A stretch of DNA of 64,000 nucleotides. Source: Marivirga tractuosa DSM 4126 (GTDB taxonomy: Bacteria; Bacteroidota; Bacteroidia; Cytophagales; Cyclobacteriaceae). The notes beneath the pieces were generated by a model. That model ran no database searches. It was not told the DNA's origin and saw only the letters and a program-made list of their open reading frames with translations. The stretch covers positions 1,674,001 to 1,738,000 of the forward strand of contig NC_014759.1 in NCBI RefSeq assembly GCF_000183425.1, written 5' to 3'. How positions within the stretch are numbered: position 1 is the stretch's first letter; every line of letters begins with the position of its first letter. The translations under genes were made by a program, and so were the position numbers. Positions 17,513 to 27,492 of the stretch are shown here, piece after piece.

Positions 17513-18202
17513 TTACTTCTTAAAGTGACCGTCATACCTAGAGTAGTTAGTTTGTAAAATATCATACCCTATTGAATCCAGTTGGGGAAATATCGAAGCT
17601 TTTGTTATTCCCAGTTTACGTAATTTCCATCGCATTGAAACTTTACTTTCATAAGGTATAATATATTTATTCATTACAAATTTAAAGTCTTCCTGATAAG
17701 GAGTGGGATGAATAGAGAAAAGTCCATTTTGTGATAAATATCTTTTATTATCAAGAGTAGGAATCACACCCAATGACATCCCTACTTTAAATGGATTCTG
17801 TGTTTTCATCTGTTCTGAATTTATGTAAGTATTAAACATTCCTTGATATACACAAGCATCAGATTTATTTTCATTTTCGATTGCAAAATACAAAGCCACA
17901 AGTGGATTATATGTCCAATCTAAAAGTCGGGTAGGTAAACCATAATGTTGTGCCAATATCAACCATTCGTATTCATTATCGGGTATTTTGTCCATAAAAA
18001 GAGGAGCTTTCCTTTTGAAGCCATGAAATATCTCTTCTTCAAATTGACTTAATATGTTTTCTGGTTCTTTAAAGGGAATCCTACCGATAGCTGGGATTAA
18101 TTTAAAATCAACATCTGGCTGTCCTCTAAAAACATCAGTTTCATCTAAGAAAGTTAATTTGGATATGAATTCCTCAATAGTATGTATCGTAATTTCGCTC
18201 AT
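17513..18202 (-). CDS. FRG domain protein
   Basis: A 229-aa protein built mainly of one FRG domain, named for its conserved Phe-Arg-Gly: FRGQPDVDFKLIPAIGR at about 25-41. The typical later block AQHYGLPTRLLDWTYNPLVALYFA lies near 85-108. FRG proteins are frequent in defence islands and prophages and their biochemistry is not settled. It is transcribed away from the restriction-modification operon, with 348 bp between the two starts. Confidence 0.85.
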   Translation of the reverse strand: MSEITIHTIEEFISKLTFLDETDVFRGQPDVDFKLIPAIGRIPFKEPENILSQFEEEIFHGFKRKAPLFMDKIPDNEYEWLILAQHYGLPTRLLDWTYNPLVALYFAIENENKSDACVYQGMFNTYINSEQMKTQNPFKVGMSLGVIPTLDNKRYLSQNGLFSIHPTPYQEDFKFVMNKYIIPYESKVSMRWKLRKLGITKASIFPQLDSIGYDILQTNYSRYDGHFKK

Positions 18203-18550
18203 CTTTTAGTAAATCTGATTGATTTCGTATGATCGATTATATATTAGAAGAATAAATAATTAATTGATCAAAAACTTAAAATATGGTCGGAAACTAATAA
18301 GAATAATTGACAATCAATACTTAAATTGATTTAAAGCCATACACCTAAAGAACAAATATCTACGTTGTTCGCCAACCTCAATACGAGCAGCAAAATAAAT
18401 TGATCTCTTTATTACAAGGGACATTTATTTGATTTTTGCTATATTGAAATTTAATTGAATTATATAATCATAAAGTGTAAATAACTATCTGAAAATCAAT
18501 TTTCATTTTATATAAATGACAGTTGTAAAAATCAGGTAACAAATAAATTC
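18203..18550. other. Divergent intergenic region between FRG gene and hsdM
   Basis: AT-rich, no gene. It must hold the promoters of both the FRG gene and the restriction-modification operon. I cannot pick a convincing TTG/TAnnTTTG pair. Confidence 0.4.
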
Positions 18551-20125
18551 ATGATAACAGGAGAACTAAAATCTCAAGTAGATAAAATATGGGAATCATT
18601 CTGGACTGGTGGTATTGCCAATCCTCTCACAGTAATAGAGCAATTTACCTATCTTTTGTTCCTGCGAAGGATGGATGAACGCCAGCAGCTTGAAGAGCGT
18701 AAAGCTAATATGATAGGTGAGCCTATTGAAAATCCTATCTATAGCGATGAACACAAGGAATTACGTTGGAGTCATTTTTCTAATGTTGATCCCAACACTA
18801 TGTTTGATCTGTTTACCAAAACGACAGAGAAAAGACCTCTAACCGTGTTCGAACACATGAAGCAAATTGGTGCTTCGGTGGGTGTCTTCGGTGAATTTAT
18901 GAAAGGAGCTACCTTCATGATTCCAACTCCGAAGTTACTTGACACTGTAGTGCAAATGATCAAGAAAATACAAATGGATGATCGGGACACAAAAGGTGAT
19001 CTCTACGAGTACATGCTCTCAAAAGTAGCTTCTGCAGGTCAAAATGGACAGTTTCGAACCCCACGGCATATCATTAGGATGATGGTGGATATGGTAGAAC
19101 CCAACGAAACAGATACTATCTGTGACCCTTCCTGTGGTACTGCAGGCTTCTTAGTTGCTGCAGGTGAGTACCTGCATGACATGCATCCTGACTGGTTTAA
19201 TGACAAGAAATTCCGTGAGCACTACAATAAGGAAATGTTCACGGGTATGGAATTCGACTCCACTATGCTCCGTATTGGTGCTATGAACCTGCAACTCCAT
19301 GGTATAGAAAACCCACAGCTTATTGGTGTAGATTCTTTAAGTGAAGGCAATTCCAATATTAAGGAAAAGTTTTCATTAGTCTTGGCTAATCCTCCATTTA
19401 AAGGCAGCCTTGATTATGATGGTGTGGATGACGCACTATTAAATATCGTAAAGACTAAAAAGACAGAATTACTATTTCTGGCATTAATGCTACGTACCTT
19501 AAAAACTGGTGGTAGGTGTGCCGTTATTATTCCCGATGGTGTACTCTTCGGTAGTTCTAAAGCCCATAAGGAGATCAGAAAAGAGATTATAGAAAAGAAT
19601 AAACTAGATGCTGTTATATCCATGCCTAGTGGAGTCTTTAAACCTTACGCAGGAGTAAGCACTGCCATTCTTTTCTTCACCAAAACTGGTACAGGTGGTA
19701 CAGATAATGTCTGGTTTTACGACATGAAAGCCGATGGTTACAGCTTAGATGACAAAAGAAGCTTACTAGTGAATACTGAGGAATTCGAGCAGTGCTTTAC
19801 TGCACCTGAGAAGGCAGTAGAAAAGGCTAGCATCAGAGATAAATGCGACATTGCCGATATACTGTTGAGATGGGACACCGTGAACCCTATGAGACATGAA
19901 AAAGAAGCCTCACCTGAGAAAGATAGAAAACGTACCGATCAGTCCTTTTTAGTGCCCTTTGAAGAGATCAAAGCCAATGATTGGGATTTAAGCATAAACC
20001 GATACAAGGAAATTGAATATGAGGAAGTAGAATATGATGCTCCCAAAGATATTATTGCAGATATAGAGCAATTAGATGCTGACCGTACAAAAGCCTTAAA
20101 TCTTTTAAAGGAGGTTTTGGGATGA
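18551..20125 (+). CDS. hsdM: Type I restriction-modification DNA methyltransferase subunit M
   Basis: A 524-aa N6-adenine methyltransferase. The HsdM N-terminal helical domain (SQVDKIWESFWTGGI..) spans about 1-140. The SAM-binding motif I is DPSCGTAGFL from D192, and the catalytic motif IV is NPPF at 280-283. The C-terminal segment ends in a coiled region that meets HsdS. It methylates the target adenine in both strands of the recognition site and is needed for both modification and restriction. Its end overlaps hsdS by 4 bp. Confidence 0.96.
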   Translation: MITGELKSQVDKIWESFWTGGIANPLTVIEQFTYLLFLRRMDERQQLEERKANMIGEPIENPIYSDEHKELRWSHFSNVDPNTMFDLFTKTTEKRPLTVFEHMKQIGASVGVFGEFMKGATFMIPTPKLLDTVVQMIKKIQMDDRDTKGDLYEYMLSKVASAGQNGQFRTPRHIIRMMVDMVEPNETDTICDPSCGTAGFLVAAGEYLHDMHPDWFNDKKFREHYNKEMFTGMEFDSTMLRIGAMNLQLHGIENPQLIGVDSLSEGNSNIKEKFSLVLANPPFKGSLDYDGVDDALLNIVKTKKTELLFLALMLRTLKTGGRCAVIIPDGVLFGSSKAHKEIRKEIIEKNKLDAVISMPSGVFKPYAGVSTAILFFTKTGTGGTDNVWFYDMKADGYSLDDKRSLLVNTEEFEQCFTAPEKAVEKASIRDKCDIADILLRWDTVNPMRHEKEASPEKDRKRTDQSFLVPFEEIKANDWDLSINRYKEIEYEEVEYDAPKDIIADIEQLDADRTKALNLLKEVLG

Positions 20126-21294
20126 ATAAAGTTAAACTAATGGATATTTGTACCAAAATCACAGATGGTACACATCATACTCCGAAGTACACTGAAAGTG
20201 GTGTCCCTTTTTTTAGAGTTACTGATATAACAGCAAGCAATAATTCTAAAAAATATATCTCAAATGAAGAACACTTAGAGTTAATTAAAAGATGCCACCC
20301 AGAAAAGGGTGATATATTATATTCGAAAAATGGCACTATAGGGGTAGGAAAAATAGTAGACTGGGATTTCGAATTCAGTATATTCGTGAGTTTATGCTTA
20401 ATAAAGCCAAATCATAAAATTGTAAATACCAAGTACCTTAATTACTTTTTAAATACATCTTTTGCTCTAAGACAAGCTCTAAAATATTCGAAAGTTGCAA
20501 CCATAAAGAATCTGCATCTGGTTGAAATAAAAAAACTTAAAGTACCACTCCCTCCATTAGCAGTTCAAGAACGCATTGCTGCCATACTTGATGCTGCCGA
20601 TGAACTAAGACAGAAAGATCAAGCACTTCTCAAAAAATACGATGATCTCATCCAAAGTCTTTTCTTGGATATGTTTGGTGATCCTGTGTCTAATAGTAAA
20701 AACCTTAAGGTTAAGCCATTAGGAGAGCTTTGTGATTTTTACTCAGGCAAGGCATGGAAGAAAGCGGAGCTTGGAAGTTATGGCTATAAACTTGTTAGAA
20801 TTTCAAATTTACATAAGCCAAATTTTCCTTACTGGCTCTATGAGGGAGAAATGATTGAGAAGTTAAAAGTTGAAGCAGGGGACTTATTGTTTTCATGGGC
20901 AGGAGTACAAGCGTCTATAGATGTGTATCTATATGATGGAGAAACTGGCATGCTCAATCAGCACATTTACAATTTAAAACCAAAAAAGAATAGTCCAAAT
21001 AAAGAATATCTGTTCAATTTGTTAAAACTTCATCTGAGAAATCTTAGAAGTTCCTTGGGTGGTGGAGTTGGACAATTTCATCTTAAGAAAAGTGATATTA
21101 CATCTATCAAAGTATTGATCCCCGATGAAGCTACGATGCAAGTATTTTTAGATTCACTATCAATACTAAATGATCAAAAACAACAAGCTCAAGCCAACAT
21201 TAAAAAGTCAGAAGAATTATTTCAGAGCCTATTGCAAAAAGCATTTAAAGGGGAATTAGTAAGTGAATTAGAATCAAAAGTATCTAATAAATAA
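20122..21294 (+). CDS. hsdS: Type I restriction-modification specificity subunit S
   Basis: A 390-aa protein with two target-recognition domains (about 1-150 and 185-345). Each is followed by a conserved helical spacer: PLPPLAVQERIAAILDAADEL near 147-167, and the second ending ELFQSLLQKAFKGELV. It reads the bipartite DNA target and joins two M and two R subunits. There is one S gene only, with no second or silent S cassette nearby, so the specificity is not obviously phase-variable. Confidence 0.95.
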   Translation: MNKVKLMDICTKITDGTHHTPKYTESGVPFFRVTDITASNNSKKYISNEEHLELIKRCHPEKGDILYSKNGTIGVGKIVDWDFEFSIFVSLCLIKPNHKIVNTKYLNYFLNTSFALRQALKYSKVATIKNLHLVEIKKLKVPLPPLAVQERIAAILDAADELRQKDQALLKKYDDLIQSLFLDMFGDPVSNSKNLKVKPLGELCDFYSGKAWKKAELGSYGYKLVRISNLHKPNFPYWLYEGEMIEKLKVEAGDLLFSWAGVQASIDVYLYDGETGMLNQHIYNLKPKKNSPNKEYLFNLLKLHLRNLRSSLGGGVGQFHLKKSDITSIKVLIPDEATMQVFLDSLSILNDQKQQAQANIKKSEELFQSLLQKAFKGELVSELESKVSNK

Positions 21295-21299
21295 CGTCA

Positions 21300-23567
21300 A
21301 TGAATATACACCAGCAATCAAGCAAAGCACAAGACAGAACGCTTTCTGTATGGTTTCAGAAGGTTCAAAATGGTGAAATTAAATTACCAAGGTTTCAGAG
21401 GCATCAAGCATGGGATAAAAAACGCATCACCAGTTTATTAGATACCATATCTTATAACCTTCCCCTCGGTATTACGCTCGTGCTGGATGTAGGTAATGAG
21501 GAAAAATTTGATTCAAGGTATTTGGTTACTGCACCGCAAACTGGTGGTAAGGTAAATGAACATTTATTGGATGGTCAACAAAGACTGACTTCGCTATGGC
21601 GATGCATGAATAATAATTACGATTCTGAAAAATACTTTATTTATATACCAGAGTTTGATAATGAAGATGATGGGATGAAGTTTGACCAGATGACCGCCTA
21701 TTGCCAGAGCAGATGGTTTAAGCGAGATAAGCTATATCCATTGTGGGCAGATTCCCCAAAGTTCTGTTTCAAAAAAGGATTAATTCCAGTAAACCTGCTG
21801 CTGCCATTTGATATAAAGACCAAAATTGATGATTGGATTAAGGAAGCAATAGGTCATTTAATGCCTAAAAAAGGGGATGAAGCATTCGAAGATAAATATG
21901 AGTACTACTATGAAAAGAAAACGCAGCTCGACAAGAAAATTACGGAGTTAAGAGAGATCATTAGTCATTACAACTTGCCGTATCTCGCACTACCATCCAG
22001 TACCTCTATTGATATTGCTCTGCAGGTATTCATTAACATGAACACCAATACTAAACCGCTTTCATTGTATGATGTAATAGTAGCAGAGGTGGAAAGTGTA
22101 AAGAGTGTTTCATTGCATGAATTGCAAGCAGAACTAGATGAGAAATATCCTAGAGTGAAGGACTATTTTAAATTAGAGCAGTTAGTGCTCGTCACATCGG
22201 CACTACTTCAAGATAAACTACCCAATAACAAAGGTGCATTGGAAATGAGCAAAGCAAAGATGGTGGACAATTGGGCTACCCTCATGGATGGACTGAATAA
22301 AATGGTTGTTTTTATGGAGAATGAAGGCATTTATTCAAGGCAAATTTTACCCACCAATGCCGTTTTAGGTGTGATTGCTGCTCTTTATGCCGTAATTCCT
22401 GAATCTTTAGATGAAAGAGGAAAAGCTGAAATTTTACTGAGAAAATACCTATGGTCTTCATTTTTTACCGATAGATATGAAAATACTGCGGCATCACGTG
22501 CATATCGTGATTATCTAATGCTCAAGAAAATTATCCAGAAAGAACATAAAGAAAATGGTCAGCCATACATTGAACAGGATGTGCCTGTTTTGGATCGTGA
22601 ATTCTTTGCCATTTCTGACATGGATTTTCTCGCCAAAACTGGATGGGCAAAAAGAGAGAACATCCGAGCTAGAGCCATTATCTGTGTAGCCTCAAAGTTA
22701 GGTGCGTATGACTTTTCGGACGGTCAGAAATTAACTAGGTCAAATCTTAAAAACAGAGATTACCATCATATTTTCCCTAAAGCATTTCTGCAAAACCTCG
22801 ATGTAAATCCTGATCTAGCGTTGAACTGTGCCATGATTTCGTCATCCACCAATAAAAGCTTGGGTGCTAAATCTCCATTAAAATACATCAAAGAAAAAAC
22901 AGAAGTTTTCGATAATGATACCATCAGACATAGGCTAAACAGTCATTTAATCCCAATGACCAGACTAGTTGAAATTGAAGAAGCCAAGGCATTAGAGAGC
23001 AAATATATTGAAAGACAGTATAAGCAATTCCTCAAGGAGAGAGCAGCCATCATGTTAGAAGCTGCTGAACAACTTTGTGAAGGTAAAAACATTACTATTG
23101 ACAGTATACTATCAAGTAACTCAACATTCTCTGCTGAAGTAAAAGAACTGGACGAAGAGGTGAGTAAAATAGAGCTTGCTACACGTAGATTAATAGCAGA
23201 AAAACTCGGTGGGAATAAGCATGCAAAAGAGGTATTCAATGACAAACTGGTGGAGTCTGCAGAGGGCAAGTATAACAGTTGGTTAAAGAAGAATGCTGGT
23301 GTTGAGAAAGAAAATCCTATTAGTGTGAGAACGGCATTAAATAACTTAACCTTATCCGATTATAAAGACATACTTACTTCGAAACAACATTGGCAGTTGT
23401 TTGAAGATGTTTACGGAGCTAAAGGAAATGTAATGAACCGTTATACTCAGTTGGGTACAATGAGAAATCGTATCAGACATGATAATGAGCTATCTACAGT
23501 TGAAAAAAAAGATGGCGAAGCAGCAATTGAATGGTTTAATACCGCATTAATGGAATATTTAGATTAA
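21300..23567 (+). CDS. DUF262/DUF1524 protein (GmrSD-like nuclease family) inside the type I operon
   Basis: A 755-aa protein. The N-terminal DUF262 domain has KLPRFQRHQAWDKKRI at about 28-43 and the ParB-like DGQQRLTSLWR near 89-99. A DUF1524 HNH-type region lies near 480-540 with DYHHIFPKAFLQN and a downstream Asn-rich block. A helical C-terminal domain ends RNRIRHDNELSTVEKK. GmrSD enzymes cut modified DNA and use NTP through the DUF262 part. The gene lies 5 bp after hsdS and 11 bp before hsdR, so it is co-transcribed. It may add restriction of modified phage DNA or control the type I complex; this is inference. Confidence 0.88.
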   Translation: MNIHQQSSKAQDRTLSVWFQKVQNGEIKLPRFQRHQAWDKKRITSLLDTISYNLPLGITLVLDVGNEEKFDSRYLVTAPQTGGKVNEHLLDGQQRLTSLWRCMNNNYDSEKYFIYIPEFDNEDDGMKFDQMTAYCQSRWFKRDKLYPLWADSPKFCFKKGLIPVNLLLPFDIKTKIDDWIKEAIGHLMPKKGDEAFEDKYEYYYEKKTQLDKKITELREIISHYNLPYLALPSSTSIDIALQVFINMNTNTKPLSLYDVIVAEVESVKSVSLHELQAELDEKYPRVKDYFKLEQLVLVTSALLQDKLPNNKGALEMSKAKMVDNWATLMDGLNKMVVFMENEGIYSRQILPTNAVLGVIAALYAVIPESLDERGKAEILLRKYLWSSFFTDRYENTAASRAYRDYLMLKKIIQKEHKENGQPYIEQDVPVLDREFFAISDMDFLAKTGWAKRENIRARAIICVASKLGAYDFSDGQKLTRSNLKNRDYHHIFPKAFLQNLDVNPDLALNCAMISSSTNKSLGAKSPLKYIKEKTEVFDNDTIRHRLNSHLIPMTRLVEIEEAKALESKYIERQYKQFLKERAAIMLEAAEQLCEGKNITIDSILSSNSTFSAEVKELDEEVSKIELATRRLIAEKLGGNKHAKEVFNDKLVESAEGKYNSWLKKNAGVEKENPISVRTALNNLTLSDYKDILTSKQHWQLFEDVYGAKGNVMNRYTQLGTMRNRIRHDNELSTVEKKDGEAAIEWFNTALMEYLD

Positions 23568-23578
23568 ATAAATACATT

Positions 23579-26500
23579 ATGAGCAACTTCAACTTTCTAA
23601 AAGATGAGTGGTCAACACTGTACCAAAACATGGTATTGGCTGAGCAAAGAGTATTCTCTGAGCCAGAGTCTACCGCTATGAAGTGCCGTGTAGCCTTGGA
23701 AGAAGTAGTTCACCGTATTTATGAATTGGAATATTTGGATTTACCATTCAATACCGACTTGTTTAGCATGATGCAAGAGCCTGACTTTAGGAATACGATT
23801 TCTTTTGACTTAAGGGAGCTAGATATTATACGAAAGACAGGAAATAATGCTGGGCACTATAAAACCCGTAGAGTGACCAAAGAGGATGCCAAAGTAAGCC
23901 TCAAATATTCTTTTAGCTTATTAAAATGGTTTGCGGAGACCTACAGTGAAGTGCAACCTGAAACTCCAACACATTTTGATGAAACTGTGATACCGAAAAT
24001 AGGTGGTGAAGGTCGAAAGATTCAGGAGCAGAGAAAGGAACATGAAGAAGAGAAAAAGAAGCTTCAAGAGCAAATAGATCAATTAATAAAAGAGCAAAAA
24101 GAACAGCTTGAGAAGGCAAAGGATTCTGAGAACTCTCTGTTGGAATATAAGCAAGAGATTCAAGCCGCCAAAGCCGCAGTAACTGAGCAAAAGCGAGAGA
24201 GACAAGTAAAACCATCTAAGGAATTTTCAGAAGCTGAAACACGTCTTCACCTGATCAACATTGATCTCAAAGAGGCAGGCTGGAATAATTTAAGCGAAGG
24301 AAGAGAGCTGGAGTTTCCTGTCAAAGGAATGCCTATTACAAAAGATAATCCCAACGGAAACGGTTATGTTGATTATGTTTTATGGGGAAGCGATGGTAAA
24401 CCATTAGCACTGGTGGAAGCTAAAAGAACCTCCAAAGATGTTGAAATAGGTAAACACCAAGCGTATTTATATGCTAATTGTCTGGAGGAGATGTATGGGC
24501 AACGTCCAATCATCTTCTATACCAATGGCTATGATACCCGATTGTGGGATGACACCTTTTACGCTGGCTCACGAAGAGTGCATGGTTTTTATACCCAAGA
24601 TGAACTTCAGTGGTTGATCCAGCAGAGAGGGTCACGTAAGGATATCAGACAAGCGAAAGTCGATACAGCAATTGCAGGAAGACCCTACCAGATAGAGGCT
24701 ATTAAACGTACCGCAGAAACTTTTGTGACTGATAGTCAGGAAGGACTTAGGGGTAATAAAAGAAATGCTCTTTTGGTTATGGCAACAGGATCGGGAAAAA
24801 CCAGAGTTTCAGCAGCTTTAGTAGATGTATTGTTTAAAAATAATTGGGCAAAGAGAGTATTATTTCTTGCCGATAGAAATGCACTCGTAACCCAAGCCAA
24901 AAGAAGTTTCTCAGAGCATTTAAATGACCTATCATCTGTTGATTTAACTCAGGAAAAGGAAAATGACACTACTAGACTGGTCTTTTCTACCTACCAATCT
25001 ATGATGAATAAAATCGATAATTCCTTTACCGAGGATGAGCGATTTTACGGTGTAGGGCACTTCGATCTTATAGTAATAGATGAAGCACATCGTTCGATCT
25101 ATAATCGTTACAAGGCAATATTTGAATATTTCGATTCTCTATTGGTTGGCTTAACGGCAACACCAAAAGACAGTATTGACCACAATACTTTTGAGCTTTT
25201 TGATTGTGGTAGTGGTGATCCGACATTTTCTTATGAGCTGGAAGAAGCTGTATCCAGTAATTACCTAGTGCCTTTTGAGAATCTGGACGTTTCCACCAAG
25301 TTTTTGCGTGAAGGGATTAAATATGCTCAGTTATCTGCCGAAGAAAAAGCTAAATATGAAGAGACCTTCAGGGACTCTACAACAGGTCAATTTCCTGATG
25401 AAATTCGATCATCGGCAATCAATAAATGGTTGTTCAATAAGGATACTGTTTACAAAGTCCTCGACCAGTTGATGGAGAAGGGATTACGAATAGAAGGAGG
25501 TGATAAACTCGGTCGTACCATTATATTTGCAGTAAATCAAAAACACGCTCAATTTATTGAAGATTGTTTCAAGGAGCGTTATCCAGAACAACCATCTAAC
25601 TTCATTGCCACCATTCACACGCAGGTCTCACATGCAGAAAGCATGATCAGAGCATTCTGTAATCAGGAAGAAGAAAAACTTCCTCAAATAGCTGTGTCTG
25701 TTGATATGATGGATACTGGTATTGATGCACCACGAGTGCTTAATTTAGTGTTCTTCAAAGTGGTGAGATCATACGCAAAGTTTTGGCAAATGATAGGTCG
25801 TGGCACTCGATTATGTCCAGATGTGTTTGGTTATAAACAACCCAAAGAGAAATTTCTAATCTTTGATGTTTGCCAGAACTTCGATTTCTTTTCGATAGAG
25901 CAAAATGGAAAGTCAGGTACGATAGGAAAGCCACTAACGCAAAGAATTTTCGAGAGCAGATTGCAACTAAGTAGGCTACTAGCAGAGACAGGAGAACCTG
26001 ATCACCTAGAGCAATCTAAAGAACTTCGTGACATGCTGCACTCAGCTATTGCCACACTGGATAAAAAAAGATTTCAGGTGGATATGCAATACCAATATGT
26101 GGAGGAGTTTGAGAAGCGTAAACGATGGAATAATCTGAATGCTGAAGATATACATATCATTGAGGAACATCTGTCTGATTTACCAGTACCTGAGTCCACT
26201 AACGAGAACGCTCGGATTTTTGACTTAATGATGCTAAAACTCCAGATCGCACATCTCCTGATTTCAAGTGCCCAAAAAGGCTACCACCAGAAGTTGATCG
26301 AAATAGCTGAAGAACTTTCAACCAAATATAATATTCCTCAAGTGATGAAATCACGTACTTTGATAGAGTCGATGAAAGACCCTGATTTTTATAAAACGCT
26401 GACCCAGCGAAAAATCGAGGAAATTCGTGTTGAGGTTAGAGAGTTAGTTCAATACCTTGAGAAGGATAAGCAGCCCATTATATACACGAACCTAACCGAT

Positions 26501-27019
26501 TCGGATGCTGAAACAGTTGCTGGTGAGCCATTACCTAAATTTGAAAATGTTGGCATCTATAAGCGAAGAGTGGAGTCTTTTATTAGAGAGAATCAGAATC
26601 TTTTGGTGATCTCCAAAATAAAGTCAAATGAAACCATCACTATCGAGGAATTAAAGCAATTGGAAAGCGTTCTATTCGATGGCAGCGAACGTGGTACAAG
26701 AGCAGACTTTGTTAAAGAATATGGTGAACAACCATTAGCTAAGCTGATACGGAATATTATTGGATTAGATGTGGCTGCTGCTCAACAGGCTTTTGCAGAT
26801 TTTATCCAGTCAGGAAACCTAACTGCAAACCAGATAAAATTTATTAACACCATTATTTCCTTCCTCACCAAGAACGGCACTATTGAAAAGAGGATGCTCT
26901 TCGAGCCTCCGTTTACGGATATGAATGACCAAGGAATATTAGGTGTATTTGAAGATGCCGAGGCTCATAAAATCATCTCCATTATTCAGGAGATTAATGA
27001 AAATGCTGAGGTGGGGTAA
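23579..27019 (+). CDS. hsdR: Type I restriction enzyme subunit R, with N-terminal DUF4145 domain
   Basis: A 1146-aa motor and nuclease subunit. A DUF4145 domain lies at about 20-125, followed by a Glu/Lys coiled coil at about 140-210. The PD-(D/E)xK nuclease has D265 and E280-A-K282. The SF2 translocase has Walker A TGSGKT (403-408) and the DEAH box at 501-504. Helicase motif VI is QMIGRGTRLCPD, and a C-terminal helical domain follows. It translocates DNA with ATP and cleaves far from the site. All catalytic motifs are intact, so the system looks functional. Confidence 0.95.
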   Translation: MSNFNFLKDEWSTLYQNMVLAEQRVFSEPESTAMKCRVALEEVVHRIYELEYLDLPFNTDLFSMMQEPDFRNTISFDLRELDIIRKTGNNAGHYKTRRVTKEDAKVSLKYSFSLLKWFAETYSEVQPETPTHFDETVIPKIGGEGRKIQEQRKEHEEEKKKLQEQIDQLIKEQKEQLEKAKDSENSLLEYKQEIQAAKAAVTEQKRERQVKPSKEFSEAETRLHLINIDLKEAGWNNLSEGRELEFPVKGMPITKDNPNGNGYVDYVLWGSDGKPLALVEAKRTSKDVEIGKHQAYLYANCLEEMYGQRPIIFYTNGYDTRLWDDTFYAGSRRVHGFYTQDELQWLIQQRGSRKDIRQAKVDTAIAGRPYQIEAIKRTAETFVTDSQEGLRGNKRNALLVMATGSGKTRVSAALVDVLFKNNWAKRVLFLADRNALVTQAKRSFSEHLNDLSSVDLTQEKENDTTRLVFSTYQSMMNKIDNSFTEDERFYGVGHFDLIVIDEAHRSIYNRYKAIFEYFDSLLVGLTATPKDSIDHNTFELFDCGSGDPTFSYELEEAVSSNYLVPFENLDVSTKFLREGIKYAQLSAEEKAKYEETFRDSTTGQFPDEIRSSAINKWLFNKDTVYKVLDQLMEKGLRIEGGDKLGRTIIFAVNQKHAQFIEDCFKERYPEQPSNFIATIHTQVSHAESMIRAFCNQEEEKLPQIAVSVDMMDTGIDAPRVLNLVFFKVVRSYAKFWQMIGRGTRLCPDVFGYKQPKEKFLIFDVCQNFDFFSIEQNGKSGTIGKPLTQRIFESRLQLSRLLAETGEPDHLEQSKELRDMLHSAIATLDKKRFQVDMQYQYVEEFEKRKRWNNLNAEDIHIIEEHLSDLPVPESTNENARIFDLMMLKLQIAHLLISSAQKGYHQKLIEIAEELSTKYNIPQVMKSRTLIESMKDPDFYKTLTQRKIEEIRVEVRELVQYLEKDKQPIIYTNLTDSDAETVAGEPLPKFENVGIYKRRVESFIRENQNLLVISKIKSNETITIEELKQLESVLFDGSERGTRADFVKEYGEQPLAKLIRNIIGLDVAAAQQAFADFIQSGNLTANQIKFINTIISFLTKNGTIEKRMLFEPPFTDMNDQGILGVFEDAEAHKIISIIQEINENAEVG

Positions 27020-27081
27020 GGTGAATAATAAATAGAATGATATCTTGTTTGAAGGTTTAAGTTTCAAAAAATAATTTATTG

Positions 27082-27492
27082 TCAATCAAGAACAGGCACT
27101 TGCTGCTTCTGATGAGCATATTTCATTATATTTTCCATTTGAGCTTTACATATTCGGAATTCGGACTCATTATGTTCATTGAATGACTTAAAATCTGTAA
27201 AACCATTGTATCTAACATCTCTACTTGCTGAGTAAAGGGCATAATACATATTCCAACAAGATTTTGATACTGGTGAGCTATTACCTGCTTTTTTGTGGCT
27301 AATAATATTGATTATTTCTTCATGGCTAGAAACATTACGACTCAGCTTCTTACGTAATATAGCTTTAATGCAATGTATAGTGACATAAAAAGCAATTGTG
27401 ATTTTCCAATCAAAGTAATTTTCAGGGAATTTCTCTTCTAAGGCTTCTAGCAACTCTACATTGTATTTGCATTGTTCAATGTATTCTTGCAT
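27082..27492 (-). CDS. HEPN-like domain protein
   Basis: A 136-aa all-helical protein. It starts with a helix-rich MQEYIEQCKYNVELLEAL, continues DWKITIAFYVTIHCIKAI, and has SHEEIINII followed by WNMYYALYSASRDVRYNG, the pattern of HEPN-type helical bundles. The catalytic RNase motif Rx4-6H is not obvious (SRDVRYNG lacks the His), so it may be a non-catalytic or substrate-binding version. Its ATG directly abuts the stop of the upstream gene (TAAATG), which indicates an obligate two-gene operon. Confidence 0.65.
   Translation of the reverse strand: MQEYIEQCKYNVELLEALEEKFPENYFDWKITIAFYVTIHCIKAILRKKLSRNVSSHEEIINIISHKKAGNSSPVSKSCWNMYYALYSASRDVRYNGFTDFKSFNEHNESEFRICKAQMENIMKYAHQKQQVPVLD

Noticed and set aside
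20122..21294. Phase-variable hsdS by inversion
   Set aside because: There is no second or partial hsdS with inverted repeats in the island; the inverted repeats lie far outside and do not touch hsdS.
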